Source: Burkholderia sp. Ax-1724 (GTDB lineage: Bacteria > Pseudomonadota > Gammaproteobacteria > Burkholderiales > Burkholderiaceae). Taken from it: a DNA stretch of 64,000 bases. A program made the translations under genes and the position numbers. The stretch covers positions 62,001 to 126,000 of the forward strand of contig NZ_VWWL01000012.1 of NCBI RefSeq assembly GCF_011752995.1. Reading direction: 5' to 3'. The notes beneath the pieces were generated by a model. The model worked only from the letters and a program-made list of their open reading frames with translations. It made no database searches and was not told the origin of the DNA. Of the stretch, positions 37,323 to 47,015 are shown in pieces; the stretch's first letter is position 1, and every line of letters starts with the position of its first letter.

Positions 37323-38237
37323 GTGAAGCACCGCTGCGTGTCGAAAGTCGATTCCTCTTCCGTTCTTCTTCCGGAGCCGCTGCAATGCGGCCGCTTCACG
37401 CTGACCTTTGAACGCCCGTTGGTCATGGGCATTCTGAACGTCACGCCCGATTCGTTTTCCGACGGCGGCAAGTACACGATTCGCGACGACGCGCTGCGCC
37501 AGGCCGAGCGCATGATGCTCGATGGCGCGGACATCATCGATATTGGCGGTGAATCGACGCGGCCGGGCGCGCCGCCGGTGTCGCTCGACGAGGAGCTGGA
37601 ACGCGTGCTGCCGCTCGTCGAACAATTGCGCGGCGCGAACGTGCCCTTGTCGGTCGATACCTACAAGCCGGAAGTGATGCGCCACGCATTGAGCGCGGGC
37701 GCCGACCTGATCAACGACATCTGGGGCTTCCGGATGCCCGGCGCGATCGACGCCGTGCGCGACGGCAACTGCGGTCTTTGTGTGATGCATATGCTCGGTG
37801 AGCCGCAAACCATGCAGCTCGGCGAGCCCGAATATGATGATGTCGTCAGCGAGGTGCGCGCCTTCCTCGAAGAACGCGTAACAGCGCTGGAGCAGGCGGG
37901 GGTTGCGCGTGCGCGCATCAGCGTCGACCCCGGTTTCGGTTTTGGTAAGGCGGTCGTCGAGCACAACTACGCGCTGCTCGCGCATTTGCGCGACACGGCC
38001 CCACGGGCCGCGTCGCCGTATCCGATTCTCGCGGGTGTCTCGCGCAAATCGATGATCGGCGCCGTGGTCGGGCGCCCGGCATCGGAGCGCGTGGCCGGCA
38101 GCATCGCCGCGGCCGTGTGCGCGGCCGAGCGGGGCGCCGCGATTCTGCGCGTGCATGACGTCGCGCAAACAGTCGATGCATTGAAAGTCTGGGCCACCCT
38201 GCGCGACGCGGCGAACGCGAGCCGCGTCCGCAGTTGA
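37323..38237 (+). CDS. folP: Dihydropteroate synthase
   Basis: A 304-residue TIM-barrel enzyme that joins p-aminobenzoate to the pterin diphosphate in folate synthesis, the target of sulfonamides. It has VMGILNVTPDSFSDGG, IIDIGGESTRPGA, the SVDTYKPEV strand, NDIWGF and the C-terminal GVSRKSMIG. GTG start. glmM follows 29 bp downstream, the conserved ftsH-folP-glmM order. Confidence 0.95.
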   Translation: MKHRCVSKVDSSSVLLPEPLQCGRFTLTFERPLVMGILNVTPDSFSDGGKYTIRDDALRQAERMMLDGADIIDIGGESTRPGAPPVSLDEELERVLPLVEQLRGANVPLSVDTYKPEVMRHALSAGADLINDIWGFRMPGAIDAVRDGNCGLCVMHMLGEPQTMQLGEPEYDDVVSEVRAFLEERVTALEQAGVARARISVDPGFGFGKAVVEHNYALLAHLRDTAPRAASPYPILAGVSRKSMIGAVVGRPASERVAGSIAAAVCAAERGAAILRVHDVAQTVDALKVWATLRDAANASRVRS

Positions 38238-38266
38238 ACTCACAGTAATAGGGAGAGTGATAAAGC

Positions 38267-39625
<1,359 letters not shown>

Positions 39626-39985
39626 AGCGGCGCGTGAGCGACAACTAAGCGGCGGGGGGCGGTAACGACGCTCCGCCGCCTGTCCTGTCTCTCTACTGCT
39701 GTGGGCGGCCAAAGCAGGAGCGCGGACGGCGTCCCCCTTCACGGGAGCGCACAGAACGCGCCGAACGCACCGCAACGCGCCCGCCCGGCAAAATCCCCCT
39801 CACCTCGCCATCCCGCCAAAAAAACAGCACAACCCGCCCGATCAAAAAGCGATCATAAATTCCCCCATCTCACCTCGCGCAAACGTTCGCGCCCCATCTT
39901 TTTTCGCCTAATCTACAAGGCGATGCAGCCCGCATCGTCAGAGCGCCGGTTTATCCGTTTCAGCACCTTTCGCACAGTAATATGA
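39626..39985. other. Gap between glmM and the pstS promoter
   Basis: About 360 bp with no supported gene. A GGCGG/CCGCC-type stem around 39650-39685 could be the glmM terminator. From 39780 on the sequence is A/C-rich and featureless until the Pho boxes. Confidence 0.35.
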
Positions 39986-40040
39986 CTGTCACATCCGTTT
40001 CACGGTCAGTCATTGTTTTGTCATAAAGAGACCCTAAGCT
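39986..40040 (+). promoter_or_regulatory. PhoB-dependent promoter of pstS (tandem Pho boxes)
   Basis: Two Pho boxes of the 7-4-7 form: CTGTCAC-ATCC-GTTTCAC (39986-40003) and CAGTCAT-TGTT-TTGTCAT (40007-40024). The repeats start at 39986, 39997, 40007 and 40018, close to one helical turn apart. TAAGCT (40035-40040) lies 10 bp after the last repeat, the normal spacing of a -10 in PhoB-activated promoters, which lack a -35. This predicts induction of pstS by phosphate starvation. Confidence 0.78.
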
Positions 40041-40089
40041 TCGCGGTGTTCGTGTTCCACGCTCATACCGCTCACACCTTGGAGGTCTC

Positions 40090-41121
40090 ATGAAATTGAT
40101 GCAAACCGTGTTCGCTGGCGTCGCTGGCGCGCTCTTCGCTATGGCAGCGCAAGCCGCAGACATCACCGGCGCGGGCAGCACCTTCGCAGCACCGATCTAC
40201 ACGAAGTGGGCCGACGCTTACCAGAAGTCGGGCGGCGGCAAGGTTAACTACCAGGGCATCGGCTCGGCCGGCGGCGTGAAGCAGATCGTCGCGAAGACCG
40301 TCGACTTCGCCGGTTCGGACGCTCCGCTGAAGGACGACGAACTCGCGAAAGAAGGCCTGTTCCAGTTCCCGACGGTGGTCGGCGGCGTGGTGCCGGCGGT
40401 CAACGTGCCGGGCGTGAAGCCGGGCGAACTGACGCTGTCGGGCGCAGTGCTCGGCGACATCTACCTCGGCAAGGTCAAGAAGTGGAACGACCCGGCGATC
40501 GCCGCGCTGAACCCGAAGGTCAAGCTGCCGGATCTGGACATCGCCGTGGTTCGCCGCGCCGACGGTTCGGGCACCAGCTTCATCTGGACGAACTACCTGT
40601 CGAAGGTCAACCCGGAATGGAAGTCGAAGGTCGGTGAAGGCACCACGGTCAACTGGCCGACCGGCACGGGCGGCAAGGGCAACGACGGCGTCGCGGCATT
40701 CGTGCAGCGTCTGCCGGGCTCGATCGGCTATGTCGAGTGGGCGTACGCGAAGCAGAACCACATGAACTACGTCGCGATGAAGAACGAATCGGGCGCAGTG
40801 GTTCAGCCGGAAACCGAAACGTTCAAGGCAGCGGCTGCTGGCGCTGACTGGTCGAAGTCGTTCTACCAGATCCTGACGAACGAGCCGGGCAAGAACGCAT
40901 GGCCGATCGTCGGCGCGACGTTCGTGCTGCTGCACACGGCGCAGGACAAGCCGGCGCAAGGCACGGAAACGCTGAAGTTCTTCGACTGGGCGTTCAAGAA
41001 CGGCGGCCAGGCTGCTGACGACCTCGACTATATCTCGCTGCCGCCGTCGGTCGTGTCGGAAATCCGCACGCAGTGGAAGCAGAAGGTGAAGGACGCAGCA
41101 GGCAAGCCGATCGCCGACTAA
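40090..41121 (+). CDS. pstS: Periplasmic phosphate-binding protein PstS
   Basis: A 343-residue solute-binding protein with signal peptide (FAMAAQA cleavage near residue 22). The phosphate-binding loops are GAGSTFAAPIY, the DFAGSDAPL region and RADGSGTSFIWTNYL. It captures phosphate for PstCAB and, in low phosphate, is typically the most abundant product of the operon. A GGAGG ribosome site precedes the ATG. A perfect 13-bp hairpin after the gene (41175-41204) may stabilise the pstS mRNA over the downstream part. Confidence 0.97.
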   Translation: MKLMQTVFAGVAGALFAMAAQAADITGAGSTFAAPIYTKWADAYQKSGGGKVNYQGIGSAGGVKQIVAKTVDFAGSDAPLKDDELAKEGLFQFPTVVGGVVPAVNVPGVKPGELTLSGAVLGDIYLGKVKKWNDPAIAALNPKVKLPDLDIAVVRRADGSGTSFIWTNYLSKVNPEWKSKVGEGTTVNWPTGTGGKGNDGVAAFVQRLPGSIGYVEWAYAKQNHMNYVAMKNESGAVVQPETETFKAAAAGADWSKSFYQILTNEPGKNAWPIVGATFVLLHTAQDKPAQGTETLKFFDWAFKNGGQAADDLDYISLPPSVVSEIRTQWKQKVKDAAGKPIAD

Positions 41122-41174
41122 GCGACCGTCCAGCCTTGCCCCGGCGCGGCGGTTTAGCCGCGCCAGAGCCTTAC

Positions 41175-41204
41175 ATTGGCCGTCCTCGCGAGAGGACGGC
41201 CAAT
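41175..41204 (+). promoter_or_regulatory. Hairpin in the pstS-pstC spacer
   Basis: A perfect inverted repeat ATTGGCCGTCCTC-GCGA-GAGGACGGCCAAT with a GCGA (GNRA-type) tetraloop and no T run. It looks like an mRNA-stabilising or processing element rather than a terminator, and would explain higher pstS than pstCAB expression. Confidence 0.65.
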
Positions 41205-41296
41205 GGCATTAACCCGGCATTCGCCACCGCGTCACCGGCTGCGCCCAGCGTGCGGTCCGGCAACTGGAACAGCTTCAACAGGTCACTCAGGCTCCC

Positions 41297-42298
41297 ATGT
41301 CCGATATTCATCTAGCGTCCGGCACGAGCCGGGCCACCCCGCCTGGCAGCGCGTCTCAGCAGAAGGCGCCTGGCCGCTCCGGCGACGTGATCTTCGGCGG
41401 CCTGGCTCGGCTGGCTGCCGTCGTTACGCTGCTGTTGCTCGGTGGCATCATCGTTTCGCTGATCATTTCCTCGTTGCCGTCGATCCGGGAATTCGGTCTT
41501 TCCTTCCTGTGGACAGCGGTCTGGGATCCACCTAGCAAGCAGTTCGGCGCACTCGTGCCGATCTACGGCACCATCGCCACCTCGCTCATCGCTCTCATCA
41601 TCGCGGTGCCGGTCAGCTTCGGCATCGCGCTTTTCCTTACCGAACTTTCGCCCGCCTGGCTGCGCCGCCCGCTCGGCATCGCGATCGAGCTGCTCGCCGC
41701 GATTCCGTCGATCGTGTACGGCATGTGGGGCCTGCTCGTGTTCGCGCCGATCTTCGCGACGTGGTTCCAGAAACCGCTCGGCGCAGTGCTCGGCGGCATC
41801 CCGTTCGTCGGCGCGCTGTTCGCGGGCCCGCCGATCGGCATCGGTATTCTGTGCGCGGGCGTGATTCTCGCGATCATGATCATTCCGTACATCGCCTCGG
41901 TCATGCGCGACGTGTTCGAAGTCACGCCGGTGCTGCTCAAGGAGTCGGCGTACGGTATCGGCTGCACGACGTGGGAAGTGATGTGGAAGATCGTGCTGCC
42001 GTTCACGAAGACCGGCGTGATCGGCGGCGTGATGCTCGGCCTCGGCCGCGCGCTCGGCGAGACCATGGCGGTCACGTTCGTGATCGGCAACACCAACCTG
42101 CTCGACAATATTTCGCTGTTTTCGCCGGGCAACAGCATCACGTCGGCGCTCGCCAACGAGTTCGCGGAAGCGGACCCAGGCCTGCATACGTCGGCGCTGA
42201 TGGAACTCGGCCTGATCCTGTTCGTGATTACATTCATCGTGCTGTCGATTTCGAAGATCATGTTGCTTCGTCTTGAGAAAGGGGAGGGTGCGAAATGA
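41297..42298 (+). CDS. pstC: Phosphate ABC transporter permease PstC
   Basis: A 333-residue inner-membrane permease with about six helices, an N-terminal basic tail and the conserved cytoplasmic EAA-type loop ESAYGIGCTTWEVMWKIVLPFTKTGVIGG. It pairs with PstA and the PstB ATPase. It ends in a 4-nt overlap with pstA (ATGA at 42295). Confidence 0.96.
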   Translation: MSDIHLASGTSRATPPGSASQQKAPGRSGDVIFGGLARLAAVVTLLLLGGIIVSLIISSLPSIREFGLSFLWTAVWDPPSKQFGALVPIYGTIATSLIALIIAVPVSFGIALFLTELSPAWLRRPLGIAIELLAAIPSIVYGMWGLLVFAPIFATWFQKPLGAVLGGIPFVGALFAGPPIGIGILCAGVILAIMIIPYIASVMRDVFEVTPVLLKESAYGIGCTTWEVMWKIVLPFTKTGVIGGVMLGLGRALGETMAVTFVIGNTNLLDNISLFSPGNSITSALANEFAEADPGLHTSALMELGLILFVITFIVLSISKIMLLRLEKGEGAK

Positions 42299-43191
42299 GC
42301 GAGTCCTCTCTGAACATGCCGGGTCTGCGCGACGCGGCAACCCTGGAAGCGATGCGCACGCGTCTGCAAGGACGCCGCCGCGTGAAGAACGCGATTGCGC
42401 TGACCTGCTCGCTCGCCGCGATGGCGTTCGGTCTGCTGTGGCTCGTGTGGATTCTGTACACGACGCTGCGCCTCGGTATCGGCGGGCTGTCGATCGAGCT
42501 GTTCACGCAGTCGACGCCGCCGCCGAACACCGACGGCGGCGGTCTCGCCAACGCGATCGTCGGCAGCCTGATGCTGGTCGCGCTCGCGACCTTCGTCGGC
42601 ACGCCGATCGGCATCATGGCCGGCGTCTATCTCGCCGAATACGGCCAGAGGGGCTGGCTCGCGAACGTGACGCGCTTCATCAACGACATCCTGCTGTCGG
42701 CGCCGTCGATCGTGATCGGTCTGTTCGTCTACGCGCTCGTCGTCGCGAAGATGGGCCACTTCAGCGGTTGGGCCGGCGTGCTCTCGCTCGCGCTGCTGCA
42801 GATTCCGATCGTGATCCGCACGACCGAGAACATGCTGAAGCTCGTGCCGAACGCGATGCGCGAAGCGGCCTTCGCACTCGGCACGCCGAAGTGGAAGATG
42901 GTGCTGTCGATCACGCTGAAGGCGTCGATCGCGGGTATCGTGACCGGTGTGCTGCTCGGGGTCGCGCGGATTGCCGGCGAAACCGCGCCGCTGCTCTTCA
43001 CCGCGCTGTCGAACCAGTTCTTCTCGGTCGATATGAGCCAGCCGGTCGCGAACCTGCCGGTCACGATCTACAAGTTTGCGATGAGCCCGTTCGCGCAGTG
43101 GCAATCGCTCGCGTGGGCCGGCGTCTTCCTGATCACGCTCGCGGTGCTCGGACTGAACATCCTCGCGCGCACGATCTTTTCGAACAAGTAA
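42295..43191 (+). CDS. pstA: Phosphate ABC transporter permease PstA
   Basis: A 298-residue permease with six predicted helices and the EAA loop REAAFALGTPKWKMVLSITLKASIAGIVTG. It forms the membrane channel with PstC. Overlap with pstC and abutment to pstB show a single translational unit. Confidence 0.96.
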   Translation: MSESSLNMPGLRDAATLEAMRTRLQGRRRVKNAIALTCSLAAMAFGLLWLVWILYTTLRLGIGGLSIELFTQSTPPPNTDGGGLANAIVGSLMLVALATFVGTPIGIMAGVYLAEYGQRGWLANVTRFINDILLSAPSIVIGLFVYALVVAKMGHFSGWAGVLSLALLQIPIVIRTTENMLKLVPNAMREAAFALGTPKWKMVLSITLKASIAGIVTGVLLGVARIAGETAPLLFTALSNQFFSVDMSQPVANLPVTIYKFAMSPFAQWQSLAWAGVFLITLAVLGLNILARTIFSNK

Positions 43192-43208
43192 TGGGCGGAG
43201 TGAATCCG

Positions 43209-44057
43209 ATGAACATGGCAGAAACCCAACTCAATCCGATCGGGCACGTGAGCGCGCCCGCCGGCTCCGACCCCGAACAAAGCGGCCAGGCGCATGCGCC
43301 GGCGCGTCCGAAGATCGAGGTCAACGACCTGAACTTCTTCTACGGCAAGTATCACGCGCTGAAGAACATCAATCTGCAGATTCCCGAAGGTAAGGTGACC
43401 GCGTTCATCGGTCCGTCGGGCTGCGGCAAGTCCACGCTGCTGCGCACCTTCAACAAGATGTACGCGCTCTATCCGGAGCAGCGCGCCGAAGGCGAAATCC
43501 TGATGGACGGCGAAAACCTGCTGACCACGCGCCGCGATATCTCGCTGCTGCGCGCGCGCATCGGCATGGTGTTCCAGAAGCCGACGCCGTTCCCGATGTC
43601 GATCTACGACAACATCGCGTTCGGCGTGAAGATGTTCGAAACGCTGTCGCGCTCGGAAATGGACGACCGCGTCGAATGGGCGCTCACGAAGGCGGCGCTG
43701 TGGAACGAAGTGAAGGACAAGCTCGGCCAGAGCGGCTACGGTCTGTCGGGCGGCCAGCAGCAGCGTCTGTGCATCGCGCGCGGCATTGCGATCCGCCCCG
43801 AGGTGCTGCTGCTCGACGAGCCGTGCTCGGCGCTCGACCCGATCTCGACGGGCCGCATCGAAGAGCTGATCGCGGAGTTGAAGAGCGACTACACGGTCGT
43901 GATCGTCACGCACAACATGCAGCAGGCGGCCCGCTGTTCGGACTACACTGCCTACATGTACCTTGGTGAACTGATCGAATTCGGCGACACCGAAAAGATC
44001 TTCATCAAGCCGGTCCGCAAGGAAACCGAGGACTACATCACGGGCCGCTTCGGCTAA
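43209..44057 (+). CDS. pstB: Phosphate ABC transporter ATPase PstB
   Basis: A 282-residue ATPase with Walker A GPSGCGKS, signature LSGGQ, Walker B VLLLDEPCSALD and the switch His of IVTHNMQQA. It powers the Pst importer. The ATG at 43209 has GCGGAG 9 nt upstream; an in-frame ATG at 43191 overlapping the pstA stop is the alternative. The N-terminal 35 residues are an Ala/Pro-rich extension before the domain. Confidence 0.97.
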   Translation: MNMAETQLNPIGHVSAPAGSDPEQSGQAHAPARPKIEVNDLNFFYGKYHALKNINLQIPEGKVTAFIGPSGCGKSTLLRTFNKMYALYPEQRAEGEILMDGENLLTTRRDISLLRARIGMVFQKPTPFPMSIYDNIAFGVKMFETLSRSEMDDRVEWALTKAALWNEVKDKLGQSGYGLSGGQQQRLCIARGIAIRPEVLLLDEPCSALDPISTGRIEELIAELKSDYTVVIVTHNMQQAARCSDYTAYMYLGELIEFGDTEKIFIKPVRKETEDYITGRFG

Positions 44058-44085
44058 TCAGCCGGGCAATACAACGGAGTACGAC

Positions 44086-44790
44086 ATGTCCGATAAACAT
44101 CTGTCCAGCCAGTTCGATGCCGATCTGAACCTCGTTTCGTCGAAGGTGCTCGAAATGGGCGGTCTCGTCGAATCGCAGATCGTCAACGCGATGCAGGCGC
44201 TCAACGAATTCGACCTCGACATCGCCGAGCAGGTGATCGCCGCCGAAGACCGTCTGAACAGGATGGAAGTCGAGATCGACGAGGAGTGCAGCAACATCAT
44301 CGCGCGCCGCCAGCCGGCCGCGCGCGACCTGCGCCTCCTGATCGCGATCTCGAAGACCATCACGAACCTCGAGCGCGCCGGCGACGAGGCCGAGAAGATC
44401 GCGAAGCGCACCAAGCGCCTGATGGAAGACGGCGCGTCGCGCACGATCAACATCGCCGAGATCAAGCTTTCGGGCGAGATGGCCGTGTCGATCCTGCGCC
44501 GCGCGCTCGACGCGTTCGCGCGTCTCGATACGGTTGCCGCCGCGCAGATCGTGCGCGACGACAAGGCGATCGACGAGGAATTCCGCGCCTTCGTGCGCAA
44601 GCTGATTTCCTACATGACCGAAGATCCGCGTTCGATCTCGGTGGGCCTCGACTTCCTGTTCATCGCCAAGGCGATCGAGCGGATCGGCGACCACGCGAAG
44701 AACATCGCCGAATTCATCATTTACATCGTGAAGGGCACCGACGTGCGGCATCAGTCGCGCGATACGCTCGAACGCGAAGCACTCAGCTAA
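44086..44790 (+). CDS. phoU: Phosphate signalling protein PhoU
   Basis: A 234-residue all-helical protein of two three-helix bundles with the metal-binding E/D-rich motifs (ITNLERAGDEAEKIAKR and IERIGDHAKNIAEF). It links PstSCAB to PhoR and keeps the Pho regulon off when phosphate is sufficient. It lies between pstB and phoB, as in this bacterial group. Confidence 0.97.
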   Translation: MSDKHLSSQFDADLNLVSSKVLEMGGLVESQIVNAMQALNEFDLDIAEQVIAAEDRLNRMEVEIDEECSNIIARRQPAARDLRLLIAISKTITNLERAGDEAEKIAKRTKRLMEDGASRTINIAEIKLSGEMAVSILRRALDAFARLDTVAAAQIVRDDKAIDEEFRAFVRKLISYMTEDPRSISVGLDFLFIAKAIERIGDHAKNIAEFIIYIVKGTDVRHQSRDTLEREALS

Positions 44791-44816
44791 TCCAGAGATA
44801 AGGAACAGAGGTGCCG

Positions 44817-45518
44817 ATGCCCAGCAGCATTCTCGTCATTGAAGATGAGCCAGCCATTTCCGAACTGATTTCGGTCAATCTTCAACACGCCGGACATTGC
44901 CCGATTCGCGCGTACAACGCGGAGCAGGCGCACAACCTGATCAGCGACGTACTGCCCGACCTCGTGCTGCTCGACTGGATGTTGCCGGGTAAATCGGGAA
45001 TTTCGTTCGCACGCGACCTGCGCAACAACGAGCGCACGAAGCATATCCCGATCATCATGCTGACCGCGCGCGGCGACGAGCAGGACAAGGTGCTCGGCCT
45101 CGAGATCGGCGCGGACGACTACGTGACGAAGCCGTTTTCGCCGAAGGAACTGATGGCGCGCATCAAGGCGGTGCTGCGCCGCCGCGCGCCGCAGCTGACC
45201 GAAGACGTGGTTGCGATCAACGGCCTCAAGCTCGATCCGGCTACGCATCGCGTCGCCGCCCACGCGGAAGGCAGCGAGATCAAGCTCGATCTCGGCCCGA
45301 CCGAATTCCGCCTGCTGCACTTCTTCATGACCCACCCGGAGCGCGTGCACAGCCGCACGCAACTGCTCGATCAGGTCTGGGGCGACCACGTGTTCGTCGA
45401 GGAACGCACCGTCGACGTGCATATCAAGCGCCTGCGCGCGGCTCTCAAGCCCGCCGGTTGCGATGCTATGATTGAAACCGTACGCGGCAGCGGCTACCGG
45501 CTGGCGAAGAGCGCCTGA
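44817..45518 (+). CDS. phoB: Phosphate regulon response regulator PhoB
   Basis: A 233-residue OmpR-type regulator: receiver domain with the phosphoacceptor Asp in DLVLLDWMLPGKSG and the late Lys in DDYVTKPFSPKEL, then a winged-helix DNA-binding domain (FRLLHFFMTHPERVHSRTQLLDQVWG...). It binds Pho boxes such as those at 39986-40024 and 49143-49160. The ATG at 44817 is taken because the protein then begins MPSSILVIEDE; a GTG at 44811 is possible. Confidence 0.96.
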   Translation: MPSSILVIEDEPAISELISVNLQHAGHCPIRAYNAEQAHNLISDVLPDLVLLDWMLPGKSGISFARDLRNNERTKHIPIIMLTARGDEQDKVLGLEIGADDYVTKPFSPKELMARIKAVLRRRAPQLTEDVVAINGLKLDPATHRVAAHAEGSEIKLDLGPTEFRLLHFFMTHPERVHSRTQLLDQVWGDHVFVEERTVDVHIKRLRAALKPAGCDAMIETVRGSGYRLAKSA

Positions 45519-45584
45519 TAGCCGCGGCGGTGCGCGGCGCCGCCACTCCCTCCTGCGCCGTATTTTCTCTTCGATCGCTAGACC

Positions 45585-46898
45585 ATGAACATCATCTGGG
45601 CGCGCTCCATCGTGTCGGTCGTGCTGCTGGCTGTTCTGTGCGCGGTGGTCGGCGCACTGGTGAACGTCAAGGCGGGCCTCGCTCTCGCGATCATCCTGCT
45701 GCTCGCGCAGAGCATCTTCAGTACTTTCCACAAGCAGCGCCTGTGGCGTCTGCTCGACGCGCCGGTGTACGGCGAAGTGCCGAGCGCTCCCGGCATCTGG
45801 GGCGAAATCTACTATCGTCTGCACAAGCTCGCGAAGCGTTGGCACGCCCAGGTGCGCCAGGTCGAGCAGCAGCATTCGCGTTTCATCCAGGCGATCCAGG
45901 CCTCGCCGAACGGCGTCGCGATGCTCGACGATCACGATCAGATCGAATGGTGCAACGCGATTTCCGAAAGCCACTTCGGGCTCGACGCGAAGCGCGATCT
46001 GCGCCAGCACATCACGCATCTGGTGCGTCATCCGGATTTCGTGCACTACCTCAATTCGCATCGTTACGAGGAAATGCTGATCATGCGCGGCATGGGCGAA
46101 AAGCGCCAGAACGTGCTGTCGGTGCAGGTGTTTCCGTACGGCGACAACCGCAAGCTCGTGCTCTCGCAGGACATCACCGAGCTCGAACGCACCGACGCGA
46201 TGCGGCGCGACTTCGTCGCCAACGTCTCGCATGAACTGAAGACGCCGCTCACGGTGCTGTCCGGTTTTCTCGAAACGATGCGCGAGCTGCCGCTCGGCGA
46301 GGCCGAACGCGCGCGCTATCTCGAGCTGATGGAGCAGCAGGCGTCACGTATGCGCCATATCGTCAACGATCTGCTCGTGCTCGCGAAGCTCGAGGGCGAC
46401 AACAAGTCGCCGAGCGATCACATGATCGACATGCGCGCGGTGTTGCGGCATCTGCGGGACGATGCGGACAGTCTGTCGAGCGACCATCACCGCATCGTCT
46501 TCGAGGTCGACGAAGAGCTGACCGTCACCGGCGTCGAAACCGAGCTGTTCAGCGCGCTCGGCAATCTCGTGACGAATGCGATCCGCTATACGCCGGACGG
46601 CGGCACGATCAAGGTGAACTGGCGCTCGGTGGGCGGCCATGCGGTGTTCTCGGTCACGGACAGCGGTCTCGGCATTCCGGCCGCCGATATTCCGCGGATC
46701 ACCGAGCGCTTCTATCGCGTCGATCGCAGCCGCTCGCGCGACACCGGCGGCACGGGCCTCGGTCTCGCGATCGTCAAGCACGTGTTGCAGCGCCACGATG
46801 CGCAGCTCGACGTGAAGAGCGAGGAAGGGCGCGGCAGCACGTTCACGGTGCGCTTTCCGGTGTATCGCACGGCACGCTGCCAGGCGGCGCCGGTTTGA
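45585..46898 (+). CDS. phoR: Phosphate regulon sensor kinase PhoR
   Basis: A 437-residue membrane histidine kinase: two N-terminal helices (about 8-45), a linker, a PAS domain (about 100-190), the phosphoacceptor His in NVSHELKTPLTVLSGF, and an ATPase domain with NAIRYTPDGG, DSGLGIP and TGGTGLGLAIVKH. It phosphorylates PhoB in phosphate limitation and receives the Pst-PhoU signal. A terminator follows. Confidence 0.96.
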   Translation: MNIIWARSIVSVVLLAVLCAVVGALVNVKAGLALAIILLLAQSIFSTFHKQRLWRLLDAPVYGEVPSAPGIWGEIYYRLHKLAKRWHAQVRQVEQQHSRFIQAIQASPNGVAMLDDHDQIEWCNAISESHFGLDAKRDLRQHITHLVRHPDFVHYLNSHRYEEMLIMRGMGEKRQNVLSVQVFPYGDNRKLVLSQDITELERTDAMRRDFVANVSHELKTPLTVLSGFLETMRELPLGEAERARYLELMEQQASRMRHIVNDLLVLAKLEGDNKSPSDHMIDMRAVLRHLRDDADSLSSDHHRIVFEVDEELTVTGVETELFSALGNLVTNAIRYTPDGGTIKVNWRSVGGHAVFSVTDSGLGIPAADIPRITERFYRVDRSRSRDTGGTGLGLAIVKHVLQRHDAQLDVKSEEGRGSTFTVRFPVYRTARCQAAPV

Positions 46899-46918
46899 GT
46901 GCGGCAGCGGCCATGAAA

Positions 46919-46950
46919 TAAAAAAACCGCCTTCTTCAGGCGGTTTTTTT
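46919..46950. terminator. Bidirectional terminator after phoR
   Basis: Stem AAAAAACCGCC-TTCTTCA-GGCGGTTTTTTT between convergent phoR and ppk. Confidence 0.9.
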
Positions 46951-47015
46951 ATTTGCGCTTCGTCGGCTTCATCGAGGCGCGCGCCATTGTCGCGCACACC
47001 TCGAAAACACAACGG

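Noticed and set aside
41175..41204. Terminator of pstS
   Set aside because: The stem is perfect but lacks any T run, and pstC-pstA-pstB are clearly dependent on transcription through it.
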